The position numbers and the translations under genes were made by a program. Below are positions 12,679 through 24,574 of a DNA stretch of 64,000 bases, piece after piece; position 1 is the first letter of the stretch; every line of letters starts with the position of its first letter. The DNA is taken from positions 36,129,053 through 36,193,052 of the forward strand of contig CM060732.1 in the NCBI GenBank assembly GCA_030704615.1, given 5' to 3'. The notes beneath the pieces are model-generated. The model ran no database searches and was not told where the DNA came from. It saw nothing but the letters and a program-made list of their open reading frames with translations. The stretch comes from Takakia lepidozioides (lineage: Eukaryota; Streptophyta; Takakiopsida; Takakiales; Takakiaceae).

Positions 12679-14315
12679 TCACGAGCCACCAGCAGAGCAA
12701 ATTTTCCGGAAGATTGGCAGTCGTCTTGAGTTGTGTACATCTTCTTCAGCTGATGGCCAATCCTCTGGAAATCGATCTGGTGAAGGAGGAAAAACTGGGC
12801 CAGAGACTTTACTCAAAATATCAGATTTGTGTATAAACCTGCACCGCTTGCCATAAGGGCACAACCCGGTTTCCGTGTAAGACCGGCAGATCTGCACATG
12901 CACCAGGGGGTTCTGCTTATTAGCGAGCACCTATAAATGTTTAAGTTCGTGAGATTGCAAGCACTGTTCATCCAGCACATGTATATATTCTGAACCATCC
13001 CAGAAATATGAACAGGTAATTACCATCTTTTATCGATCAGTGTTCTTGACGGGTTTAAGTTTAAGTTTTAAGTTCTTTCCTGGTACTGTTCAAGCCTGCA
13101 TACATACATGTACCTCTGTTTTGTATTTCGGGTGACGAGGAACTGGTCGGAGGTCCTCACTTCCATGCGCAAACTGCACAAGTTCATGTCAACCTAGAAT
13201 TTCAAAGCCAAGAAAATTAAAGCTTGCCAGAAGGACCACATAACTTGTACATATCTTGAAAATTATATAAGTGACACCACTTCGACAAGTAGATAGTGCT
13301 CGTCAAATACTGTAGTTGATTGAATCAGCGGTCGCCAGCCTAGTGACATTCAGAATATTTAATACTCGGGAGGTATCTCTTGTAGATTAATGTAGTTCTG
13401 ACTCATATTCATCTTATCTGATATCTGCACACAATGATCCATGGCATGTAGCGCCTTTGATGCCTGTAATACCTGACATTTTGTAGAATATCTGCAGTAG
13501 CCTGTTTCCTCCCAGGACCTGCACAGTTCAGTTTTGTACAAATTGCTCCGTGGAAACTGATAGTCTAGATCCTTAGAGTGAAAAATACTGCAAGTATCCA
13601 TGTTTCCGCAGTTGGAGGGAAAGCTATTCAACACCAACACATCTTCATGCTCCTGGAGTAGCCAATCAGCTGCGGAGGGTCTCAATTCATCCGCTGAAAC
13701 TGGACCCTGCCACATTGGATCGTAACAAAATAATGGTGTCGCTTCCCACATGGTAGGAGATGGAAGATACTGTGAGATGTATGCCAACCCTGGAAGCTCT
13801 AAAGATCCCTGGCCTGCGCTGTGATTTTTCGGCGAGAATTCTCCGCCTGTCACCAAGGGACTGATGGGAGAGCCAACAGTGCAGGCCCCAAGAACTGCGT
13901 TAGAGAAATACTGCATTTTGGAGGAGGTGCTTCTCATAGCTTGAACGTCTGAAACTCCTTGGCTGTATATTTTGACTGGGGAGAGTCCTTCCCCTACAGG
14001 AAATGGACTGATGGACGACTGGAATCCCAGAGTGCAGCTGCTCTTGGATGCTGCATTAACTGGAATTCCTGTGGTGTCCTCTCCTGCAGCACCGCAGACA
14101 ACATATGTGTGTGGATGCGCTGCTGATATAGGAGGCACGCCTTCCACCTCGACAGCACCGCATGCAGAGCCATTTCCTGCAGCTCCAACGTACTGATAGG
14201 GATAATCGTAAAAATGACGACGGGATGTCGCAGCTGGCCCGCAAGTAGAATCCATTCCAAAAGTTGAATCTACAGCGCACGGACTCATCTGTGAGCTACC
14301 TGCAGCTGGCGCCAT
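12679..14315 (-). CDS. TTP/TIS11-type tandem CCCH zinc-finger protein
   Basis: Three exons in phase 0: 14315-13473, 13173-13114, 12891-12679 (371 residues). The tandem finger is split across all three. YKTELCRSWEETGYCRYSTKC gives C-x8-C-x5-C; the 60-nt middle exon supplies the His (FAHGSEDLRPVPRHPKYKTE); the last exon gives ICRSYTETGLCPYGKRCRFIH. Spacing C-x8-C-x5-C-x3-H and the 18-residue linker with KYKTE are those of tristetraprolin, which binds AU-rich 3' UTRs and promotes mRNA decay; the plant relatives are C3H14 and C3H15/CDM1. The N-terminal 250 residues are low-complexity and unrecognised. The start is the first ATG of the long exon. An upstream non-coding exon is possible. Confidence 0.9.
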
Positions 14316-15591
14316 CGAGGGGACGCAAATATTTGTGCAGTAACAACAGAACGAAAACCTTGCCTACACGTAATTCACCACGCCAACTCAATCGCTTGGA
14401 AGTTCAAAGACGAAAATTCCATGATCCGGAGCAGACATCAAGTATGAGCTATCCGGCACACTGAAGGAATCCTCCCAAGACAGTCCGTCTGCGTGGACAT
14501 TACCATAATATTACGATCATCCAAGGCTCACTTGAGAGCTCGTGTAACTAGTGTGACCTCGTACTACGTATCCGGACCTCCCAGAAACCAACAAGAACCG
14601 ACCTCCACTGAGAGACAGACAGACAGCTGTGATCCAGAGAGACGGAAGGCAGTGCCGCCATCTCCGAGGCTGGGCGCCCCGCCTAAATCTTTTTTGATTT
14701 TTATAGCAATCTTACATATTTTATCTCTTCGATCTCCATCGTTAGATATTTAGAATTTAAAATAATTATCAACCGTCGATATTATGGGAACAGACGCTGA
14801 GATTTATCGAATCGCAGTGAAGTATCTCACAGAATCGAACATACGATTTGTCGGCAGGAAATCTCATCCACATCCATCCAAAGGGCGGTATCGTTGTCAA
14901 AAGGCTGGCATTCATCTCTTCCCAGTTCGTTAAGCAACAGAAATGAAATGAAATGAAATGAAATGGTGCTTTATAACGAATCACTGGAGTAACGCCCAAA
15001 GTCTCGTTACAGTGGACTGTCGCTCTTCTCACTTCACTCTGTCCGAATGCATAAGGCCTGCAGTGAAGAAGAAAGTTGCAAAAGGGAAGAGGTCTTCACG
15101 TCTTCACCTATATCTTAGAGCCGAGGCCATGGAATCTAGCATCCAAGATTTCCTTCTATCCTTTTGATGTCAGCTTGGCTCTTGATTTTCTGCTCTTGAG
15201 AGTTGAGAGATGGCCGTCTCTCTTACCAGTTGATGTGCTTAAAGCTGGACACAGAAACAGGAGGTACTGACCACATTGCATAATAGGTGTTGATGGTGCT
15301 GGGGGATCAGAGGGTGGGATTCTTCTGGTGGCGACCCCTATTACCTGTACTACTCAGTTAAACATGCCTTGTCTTCGTGTGGGCATTTGCAAACAGCAGT
15401 GACAAAACCACAGGTTGAACCACATGGCACTTTGGGTTCAGAGTGTTTAATGAGTATTTACAGCTTTGGCCATGTGTTGGCCTGAAACAGAAGTAAAACA
15501 CACTTCTACTCCTTGCAGGTCAGACAGCATATGTGAATCCATTATCTTTTCTTAGATTCAGGGCTTCTCCTTCCGCAGTTTGATCAGAGCC
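14316..15591. other. Intergenic region between CCCH gene and E(z) 3' end
   Basis: Presumed promoter and leader of the CCCH gene (14316 to about 14700, with a purine/pyrimidine-rich GACAGACAGACAG stretch near 14610), a LINE tail at 14938, then unassigned sequence and the 3' UTR of E(z). No additional gene recognised. Confidence 0.55.
14938..14990 (-). mobile_element. LINE tail B with (ATTTC)n end
   Basis: (AAATG)5 followed by GTGCTTTATAACG. Read on the minus strand this is the CGTTATAAAGCACC(ATTTC)n terminus seen seven times in the window. The upstream LINE body is missing. Confidence 0.65.
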
Positions 15592-18500
15592 TCAGGCAGC
15601 TTTCTGGGCTCGCCCACTGGTGCTTGGAAAATCATCGCGCTTATGGTTTGGGTCGTCCGGTTTCTTGGCCCATGCAGGTGCTCTGTCAGGCTCATAGCGG
15701 TAGTCATAAAAGAGCTCCTCCCCTGCAAGGATTCGCTCCTTTGCAAAGATCCCTACCCTATGATCTCCTGAGACCATCAACACCTGCCACACAATGGAGT
15801 CCATCATGGCTTTAATGCAGGAAGGGCCACAGCAACATCCTTAAGGAGAGATATGGGGAACAGATTGTTACCTTTTCTCCAGCAGCGTTTATGCATCCTG
15901 TTGGTGCCACCTAAGGTTCTCTTTCTGCCCTTCGAGCCTCCCGTGGATGTAATAAATTTCTTCCTTTATTTCTCTCTCCTCTCTCTGCCCTTTCAGTACT
16001 GATGATGGGCCCCTTTTCCGCGGACGTTACAAAGCACCATTTCATTTCATTTCATTTCCCTTCCGTTGTGTCTCTTCCCCTTCTTTGTCCGAACTAAAAC
16101 TTGGGGTCTATTGAACGGGTGCAGGATGCCCTGACTGACTATTAGCACAAAACATGTACCTTGGCATAGCAATTGGGGTTGGGGGAATGATTGGCAAACT
16201 TGAGCTTGTCCCCCTTGCGGCAAGCATCCAGCACAAACTGCACAGTCAATCAAGTCATACTTTAGTGGAGACTAACAAAAAGTCTCTGAGAATAGATTGC
16301 ACATGTCACTATTTTGACTTTCAACACGGCCACTGACACATGCTCTGGTTCAGATCCAAATTCAGAGGTTAAAACCATTGTTATCATTTGAAAGAAAGAG
16401 TGGGCATCCCAGATAAAGCATCTCAATCGCAAGAACACAATCCCTCTCTGCTGAAAGGTTTTGGTACAGAAAACAGTTATGTGGTATAAATCTGGGAGCT
16501 TGCCTGGTCATTCAGGTTGAAAAGAAATGAAGAGTTTTCACGATCATAGATTTTCCCCCGCTTGTCAGCCTCCCGATGAGATATCAGCTCTCCGGTGTAC
16601 TCTCCCAGATACTCATGTTTTCCCACTGGGTTCTGCCATGATGAGACAGGGCAGAGCCAAACTTTTGTCTCATTGACATATACTATCCAGGCACATGCAC
16701 AAAAGAAAGCCTGGGTAAACTAGTGTAATGTCAAAGATATCACCCATCTCTGCTATCCCAAACTTGGTGAGTGTATTCCCAACAAGCACACGGAAAGTAG
16801 TCTAACTGGTATATTTTCTCAAAACTAGTGGCAATCCCTCATCACAAAGGCAAGAGATTGAACACCAGGAAAGGACAACTGAAAGCCTAACCTTCAAGAA
16901 GGCACCCCAGCCAGCCACATCTGACCTGCCCAGCAGCACCTGCAAGCCGCTCCCCACTTGTTCTCAGTTTGTAGTATGATATATGCCTCAATAATATCTC
17001 TTCTGAAAGTCTTCAGGAAGGCTCAGCTACTCTCCCTGCAGTTCTACTGTAGCTCAGGTTAGTATGTCCTAATGAGAAACCTCAGACTAACATGGAGCGC
17101 CAAAAATAAGTGCTTCTACCCGTTGCTGTTGTTTGAGCATCAGCTTCATATTGTGGCATTCGTAGTTGTCGCCTCGAGGAGGAGGCCCTCCATCTGTACC
17201 ATCTCCACACCTGATATAGCAACAACATGCATGAGATCATTTAGTGGTCAAACACTCAATTAGTGACTGGTCAGCTCAGGATTTGTCAAGGTTAGAACTT
17301 GCATTGCCATCAACATGGAAAGCAGAATGTAGCCAACAGAGTGTAGCCACATGTCCTGCAAGATTATTGTGTACATTTTCATGAGTGATTGAGCTCAATC
17401 AAGGGGTAAGAAAGAGAAGACTCACCCAACCCAACAATTGCGGCACACATCAGGGTCACACTCACGACCAGCAGCAAAGCAAGGACACTGCCTACTGCAG
17501 CATTGGCTCTTTGCACAGTGGCAACCTCGGAATCGGTTCTTGCAACCCTTGGAACATCTGATTTTTCCATAACAGACAGACAAGACATTCAAATTTCCTC
17601 AGGCTATTAAAATGAGTCAGTTCCAAAGCTGCAAAGAGCTCAAGTGACATAAGCAACAGAAAACTAAGAAAATACTGCTGTTACTCAGCAAGAAAAACTA
17701 GCTGCCTGAAACTTTGACCTCTGTTGATAATCCACATCTTGCAAGCCTAAAATACTACAATGAGACTCAAAGCATCTTCTTGATGTGAGATGCTTTATAA
17801 CTCTAGCATAACGACAGAGATACAAGGTTGTTGCTCTCGGACTCGAATGTTGCCATTAAGGCAATTATTTAATACGAAAGAGGACAAAGGAAATGAGACT
17901 AAGAGATTGCTGTCTACTTACCCACAATACTTTTCACAGCAGGTTTCATTCAGCAGGCACGGACACTGCTTGCCACAGGTGAAGCGACAGTTGCAGGCTG
18001 TGTACTGCCGGCATGGTTGATCCTTTCCATTAGCCATCCGTTTGCGTAGCAGTGGGTGGACGACCGATTTCCAGGAGAACTTCAGCTTCCGAACTCTACC
18101 CCTTCGCTTGCCATTGTACAGTCGTGCTCCGGTCCGAGCCTCCACATCCTGTATGAAAAAGTTAGCTTGTTCAGCAGAATTTGGTATAGCTTGCTGTTTC
18201 TATGTTTGTTTGTTCCAACCTACTGTTCAGGTTGGAGAGATTGTGAGAACGCACTGCTGAGATTAGAATTGACAGAAGATGTAAAGAAACCCTTAGCAAC
18301 GCTTCACAAAAAATCACAAACTTGTACAGAAAGGAAGAAATGAAAGAAAGCACATTATCATGTCCAGAAGAAGGCCCAGGGAACCCAACCAACAAAGAGA
18401 AGTAGGAACCATAGAACTATTATGGAAAGAAAGAATCATTCAAACTTTGCACACTGGCGGAGTGCTTCCTGTAGATAAGATGAGAGGTATTTGTGTGATC

Positions 18501-21500
18501 TTAATAACTGAAAGTTTCAGGCAAGTTGGGGAAGTCTACCCAATATCTGCCCCAGATTTCATAGTAGGCAGGCAAGAGAAGGTCTCAACTTCGCCTGTAT
18601 TGCAATATGGGCATATGTGATCCTCTCTCGTTGGCAGTCTTAGTCCATCTTCCACTCTCAATGCAGAGGGTGTGGAAAGTATGGCTTGGAAGATTGCTTT
18701 GAACTCAAGAGGCAAAGCATCAAGTTCTGCCCAGATGACCTCTCTTGATGTGTTGCTCTTAGCCCCTATAATGCTTCGCTAAAAGGAGAGTGGAAGCGGC
18801 TCCATTGTGGATTTCAGCGAATACCCGCAAGCTTAGGACACCAAATCTCACAGGCATACACACAGTAGTCTGAGCTAAAGCCATTTCCTGAGATTGGCAT
18901 GACGGATGTGAAGCTGTCTCATTGATTAAACAGCCAGAGGGAGGCAGCAGATCCCTTACCAAGTCTATCCCTTGCAGCCATGTCATATTGGAAGTGCAGG
19001 GCATGGAAAACCATATGTAAATATGTGTAGGAGGTGACATCCTCAATTGCTTGACCTTCATAGCTGAAGTTTGTGCCTCCTTGATAATCAAGTCAACTAA
19101 TAAGCCAAACAGCTAATTCAATGCAACAAAACTGCAAAGTAGTGGATTCCTTACTAGAACAAAAAAAAACCAAGTATATCCACATGAAAAGTGAATGCAG
19201 AGAGAGGGAAAGGAAGAAGAGGGAAAAGACCAAGCTGTCAGGGCAGCGATGCCTGCCATTAGGTCCATCCCCAGCTGTTTCTTGCTCCAATGTGTACCTT
19301 GCTACCTCTGCGCAAGTCTTGGAGCCTTTCAGAAGATTGCGTGCTATCAAACAACTGCAGTCCAATTGCCCCCATCCCACATACTGTGTTTAACGTCATT
19401 GTATGCACTTGGTGAAAAGCACATCCAGTGAAGTCCCCTACAGTCAAACAGTCTAGTACCAACACTGTAAAAGCCAACTGGGAGCTGAGGATAGTAAATG
19501 TTGAATAAGGTCTGCATCACCCAAATGATATACACAAATTTGCACTTAAAAAAGGACAGCAGCCTCCCCCTAACTTTACCTGTTGTTGCCAAATATCTGC
19601 AGACCTTTCTCATACAAGCCCATATCCAGCTCACTCCAACTCTCCCCATCCTCGAATATGGCTTTGGTCACAGCTTCTTCCTTGCTTTTCAAGGTCTGAT
19701 GTGCAAACTTTTCGTCTTTTTCAGTCTCCATTGCCTCCTGATTGATGTCCTCATCATCCTCACCTGTCTCCATGCGAGAACGCTTTCCAGAAACTATGTT
19801 GATTGCAAACCCTCCTGGCTTATCACCTTTCTCTCTGGTGGTGGTCCCCTCCACCTAGAAATAGACATGAAAGATAACATGTTCAGCATGTGTAGGAAAC
19901 CAGAGGGAAAAGAATGTACTCATGCCGTTTCCTGTGAACATTGGCTTGCCATAGCCTTACAACCATTGACCCCGTGGGAAACTAACCCCGGAGCCTTTAG
20001 TGGAGTTCACACCCTTAAACCAGAGGGAAAAGAGAAATGAAATGAAATGAAATGGTGCTTTATAACGTCCGCGGAAAGCTCATAGAGCTTATGGGACAAA
20101 ATGGAAGGAAACATGAGAGAGGAAGAAAACCAGAACCCAAGAATAAGAACTAATGTTCTAGCAATTGTCTAAGGGTGAAGGCCTCATGCAGGTAGGCTGC
20201 CAAGCATTTTTGATCCTGATAGTGGAAGACTTCAGTGAGAGATTGGGTTCAACTGAATAGACAGTGGAATCTTCAGAGAAAGAAAGACGTCCATCTACCT
20301 ATTTCAATTTGAGATTGTGCGAGCTGACTCTGAAAGTCCCTAGAGCTGAGGTAAGAGAGGTGGAGAACTTTGTCTTCTGACATCAGGATGGGGTTATATC
20401 TGGGCTGAGGGGGATTATCCTTGTACAGGTGGAGCTTTGGGGTGAGCAGACATGTCAGGGCAAAGTGTGTGCATCACATGGATCTTCAGATCAGCCTGTT
20501 CATGTTGTGAGGAGAAACACTGGGCGTTGATCAGGTGGTGACAACTTCACAGTGCACATTTTTTGTCTGTAGTGGAATGGGCTATCCCGGTATGGGCTAT
20601 ACCAGGATGTCACCAAGTCTGCTTGTGCTAATTTCTGGAGGTGAGAAGTGGTCGTGCCACAATCTGAGCCTCTTTAGGAAGACGGTGATTACCAAGAGAA
20701 AGCAGTGCTCGCCACAGGGGCTGGGAGTCTCTTCATCAGTATTACTCCAAGGTGGCTGTCTCTCACTCTGCAGAGATAAGACAAAGAGTCCAATGAGTCC
20801 AATCTACATATACCTTCACTATAGTGTAGTATTACTATATATTTACATAACTTGCAAATAAGTACCTGAAAGAAAACAATGGGTAAACTTCACATTTGAG
20901 ACACCCTCCTTCCCCCTGCCTAAAAATCTTCCCTCGTTTAGGGAGTGAATACACCCCAATCACAAACCACATAAAGGCAATAGTGGAAAGCAGCAAACCT
21001 ACAGGATGAACTAGAGCCTGGGAGCAGCCATGTAGCCGACAGTCAAAAACCTGCACGCACTCCAACAGCCAATTGCCAACTTAGCTAACTCCCACATACT
21101 TCACATCCAAAGATGTGTTTCGCGAAGCCCCAAAAGGAGACTTCATTTCCCACAACTTCTGGACTAGTCTTTTTGCACTTCAACTAACTCCAATCTGTAC
21201 AACTTCATCAGGGGTACAGAGTCCTGGAAACTATCTGTGTAAGTCAGCAGGAGTTATCCCAAAGTAGTACTGAAAGGTTTGTGCTAAAGCAAAGTCAGAG
21301 ATTGAAACAGATTTGTGGAAGCACAAAAACAAGTGCGGAAGTGAATTAAAATTTATACCAGACATCGCCGGCAGAACAGATTGTCAAAGGAATCCATGGC
21401 TGCAAGAAGATCTTTGGGTTCAGATTTGTCTTCATCCAGAATGGGTGGGGGCTGCACAACAGCTTCTGGGTTCTGAGCAACATCCACATGGGCTGCAGCA

Positions 21501-24500
21501 CGCGAAGTCAATGGCAGTTGCACAACATCCTCTGGTTTTTCAGCAACATCCACATGAGCTGCTGCTCGCGATGTCAATACTTCATTGACAGCATCCTTGG
21601 CAGCTTCCTTTGCATCTTTGACAGCCTTCTTTGCCTCTTTTGCAGCTGCACGAGCAAGCTCTTTAGTTGAGGTTTTCCGCCTGCCGGGCGAAGATCTCAA
21701 CTTGTCTACCATGCCCGTTTCTGGAACTCCAGTCTCAACCTTCTTGTCAGCTTCTCTTAGGAGAGCTTCATATCTTGCCTGCAGATGACATTCACATCTC
21801 TGTAACGTAGATCATAGTCCAGAGACTTGAAATTGCTCGATGAATTTCAGTTGACATTGGCCTCTACATCAGACGGGATCCAGACTGTAGTGGCATACAG
21901 AGCTTGCAATGCTGAGCACATAATACAATCAAAGAGAACACAAGACTGCAGCACACTTGATTTTAGTTGTAGACTCCAAATCATTCAAGGGTGTCAAGAA
22001 AGTAGCTAGGGGTGACATAACTTTGACTGCTTCTTGAAGGACTTGGAGAAGTGCAACTGGCTACCACAATCAGGTGGGCTTCAAGTTAGGTCCTAGATAC
22101 TGATGTACGTCTGTCACTCTCTGGCCTCGAGTTTTCCCAGTTGGGGAGAGAGGGAGACGAACATCTATGACAATGAGATACCATTGACACAGCAAGACAC
22201 TAAGACAAGAGACTTAAAAAAAGGGTCCAGGGTGAACAAGCAGTACCTCAATCTCCTGTCGTTTGACACCAATAAAGTCAGAAAGCTCATCCAAAAACAC
22301 TGGACCGAATCCAAGCTCCTGGATCCCCATCCTGCACACAATCAGTAGAAAGACAAAATGTCAAAAGAAGACAATAATGCTTGAGAACAAACATACATAA
22401 TGCCATCCCACAGGTTAGTTATTCCAAATTGAGCCGAGGTCAGCTTCCACCCTATCTCCATTTAGTGACATTGGGCATCCCCTGCACCTTCATATTGCAC
22501 TTGCTCCAGAAGTGAAGTCCTGGCGATTGGATGACAGAAACCCAGAGTTTGCTGATGCCAGCCTCCTCTACCATCAGGGGTAAGTCTTAGCAATCCATGG
22601 TTAGGGATCAAGACTTTTAAGGAAAACTTTCTGTGAACGAGGTGGAGCCCTTAGCAATCAAGAATATGTAACTTTAAAGAGGAGGAGCCACTATCTGAAG
22701 CAGCACCATATAATAAAGTCCTCGCCCTTGGTGAAGTCATGTTTGGGCTCTTCTTTGTCGCCATCATCCCCAACATCCTCCTCCTCGCTGTCACTAGCAA
22801 TAAGGGTTTCATTTCCATCAATCTCGTAGTATATACGGCGGCGGCCTACCACTGACTGATCCTCCGTCATACGCTGATTCCTGCATTCCCACCCAGTTAA
22901 TATCCAAAACATAGAACCAAACAATTTATTTTGCAAATGAACGCTTTGAAGTATAGGTTAGCTGTAGGAGTAACTGCTTGGTAAAAGCTCTTGAAGGAAG
23001 GGGTGCTTCCCACAACAAATGAGATAACTCTACTGAGGCATGCTGGTCAGTGCAGCAAGGGCAAGGAACACTCTGAGCGACATCCTCATGGCCACTTTCT
23101 GTGCTTTCTTTCTGCTGATCTCCTTAAGCAGGTCAGGGTCAGAAAGCCCCATCTACACTTGTTCAGCAGTGAAGCTTAGTTGGTTGAATAACGGTCTGCC
23201 AAGCGTCTAGAATTGCAAGTGAGACGATAGAATTCCACAGTTGAAATCAAGAAATTTGAGGGATGAATATGCCCAAAACTGGAGGGTTCCATGAATTTAA
23301 GAAAGGAGGCTTTCATGTTGGAATGGAGAATTAGCGGCAAGAGAAAATTACATCTTGTCTTTAACTCCCCCCCCACCCCACCTCCCTCCACCCTTGCATT
23401 GGGAAACTTCAGGGTGGGCTCCCATAGCCTAAGGATAAAGACAGGCAGATGGGACAACCTGCAACTTGCTGAGCACATTTGCCCTGCTTCTGCTAGATAA
23501 GACGATAGGCAGGATATGGAGACAGATGGACATTTCTTCTTTCACTGTCCTCTTTACTATGAAATCCAGGCTACTACTGCCTTTTAGAGACAACCAATCC
23601 CTCACAGAGGTGTTCAATATTTGGAGCAGAGATGCCTGGCAGCATACCTAAATGAGGGCTCTCCACCAAAGAGAATCTCTTGGAGTGGAATCATAGTTTC
23701 TGGCTGCTTGTTGTGTGCCTACTTCTTTCCTATTAAGAAGTGAGAACTTCTGATTTGGCTTTTGTTTGTCCATAAGCTCGTTGAGCTTGCCATGGAGGTT
23801 ACAAAGGTTCTTACTTTCTTTCTTTCTGTCTTTTGAGTCTCTTTTACCTCCTCACGTGTACATTCTTTTCTCCTCTTCACAAAACAAGCCACTATTCATC
23901 GATGTCCCTAATGGTTGACGGGTCAGTTACCTGTCCAAGTAGATCCAAGTTGTGTATGGTGGTACATTCTCAATCTTCTGAAGCTTCACTGGACGAACAG
24001 CAGTCTTTCCACCCAGACTGCTTCCAAAGATGATAGCAGTGGGCTTGTCAGCACTTGATTCCTCTTGTCCTGTTTTGATGTTTTTGTCTACAACAGTCCC
24101 ATCAGCACTGCTCAAGTTATAAAACTCTTGCTGGCTTTTTACACACTGCAACTCAAGAGCTCCCAGCTCTTGTCCTTCTGAGAGCTCCTTGGCATTGCTA
24201 TTCAGCTCTGCCAGTCGTGCCGTGTAGCCCTTCAACCTCTCTCTGTTGGCTTCCATTCTCATCTGCACCTCAATATACCATACTTTTCCTTACTTCTGAC
24301 TTGCATGCTCAAAATTTTCATGGCTGTAACTCCTCTCTCTCTCTCTTTGAGCTTTCTGCGGACGTTATAAAGTACCATTTCATTTCATTTCATTTCTCTC
24401 TCTCTCTCTCTGGGTCTATTGTCCACAAGGCTACAGCAAACGTCTTATGAGTACATTCTCTGGGTCTATTCTTCCACCCAAACTGGCACAGGGTCTATGG

Positions 24501-24541
24501 CCTAAAGGCTAACGCAAACAACGTCTTATGAGTACATCTCC

Positions 24542-24574
<33 letters not shown>

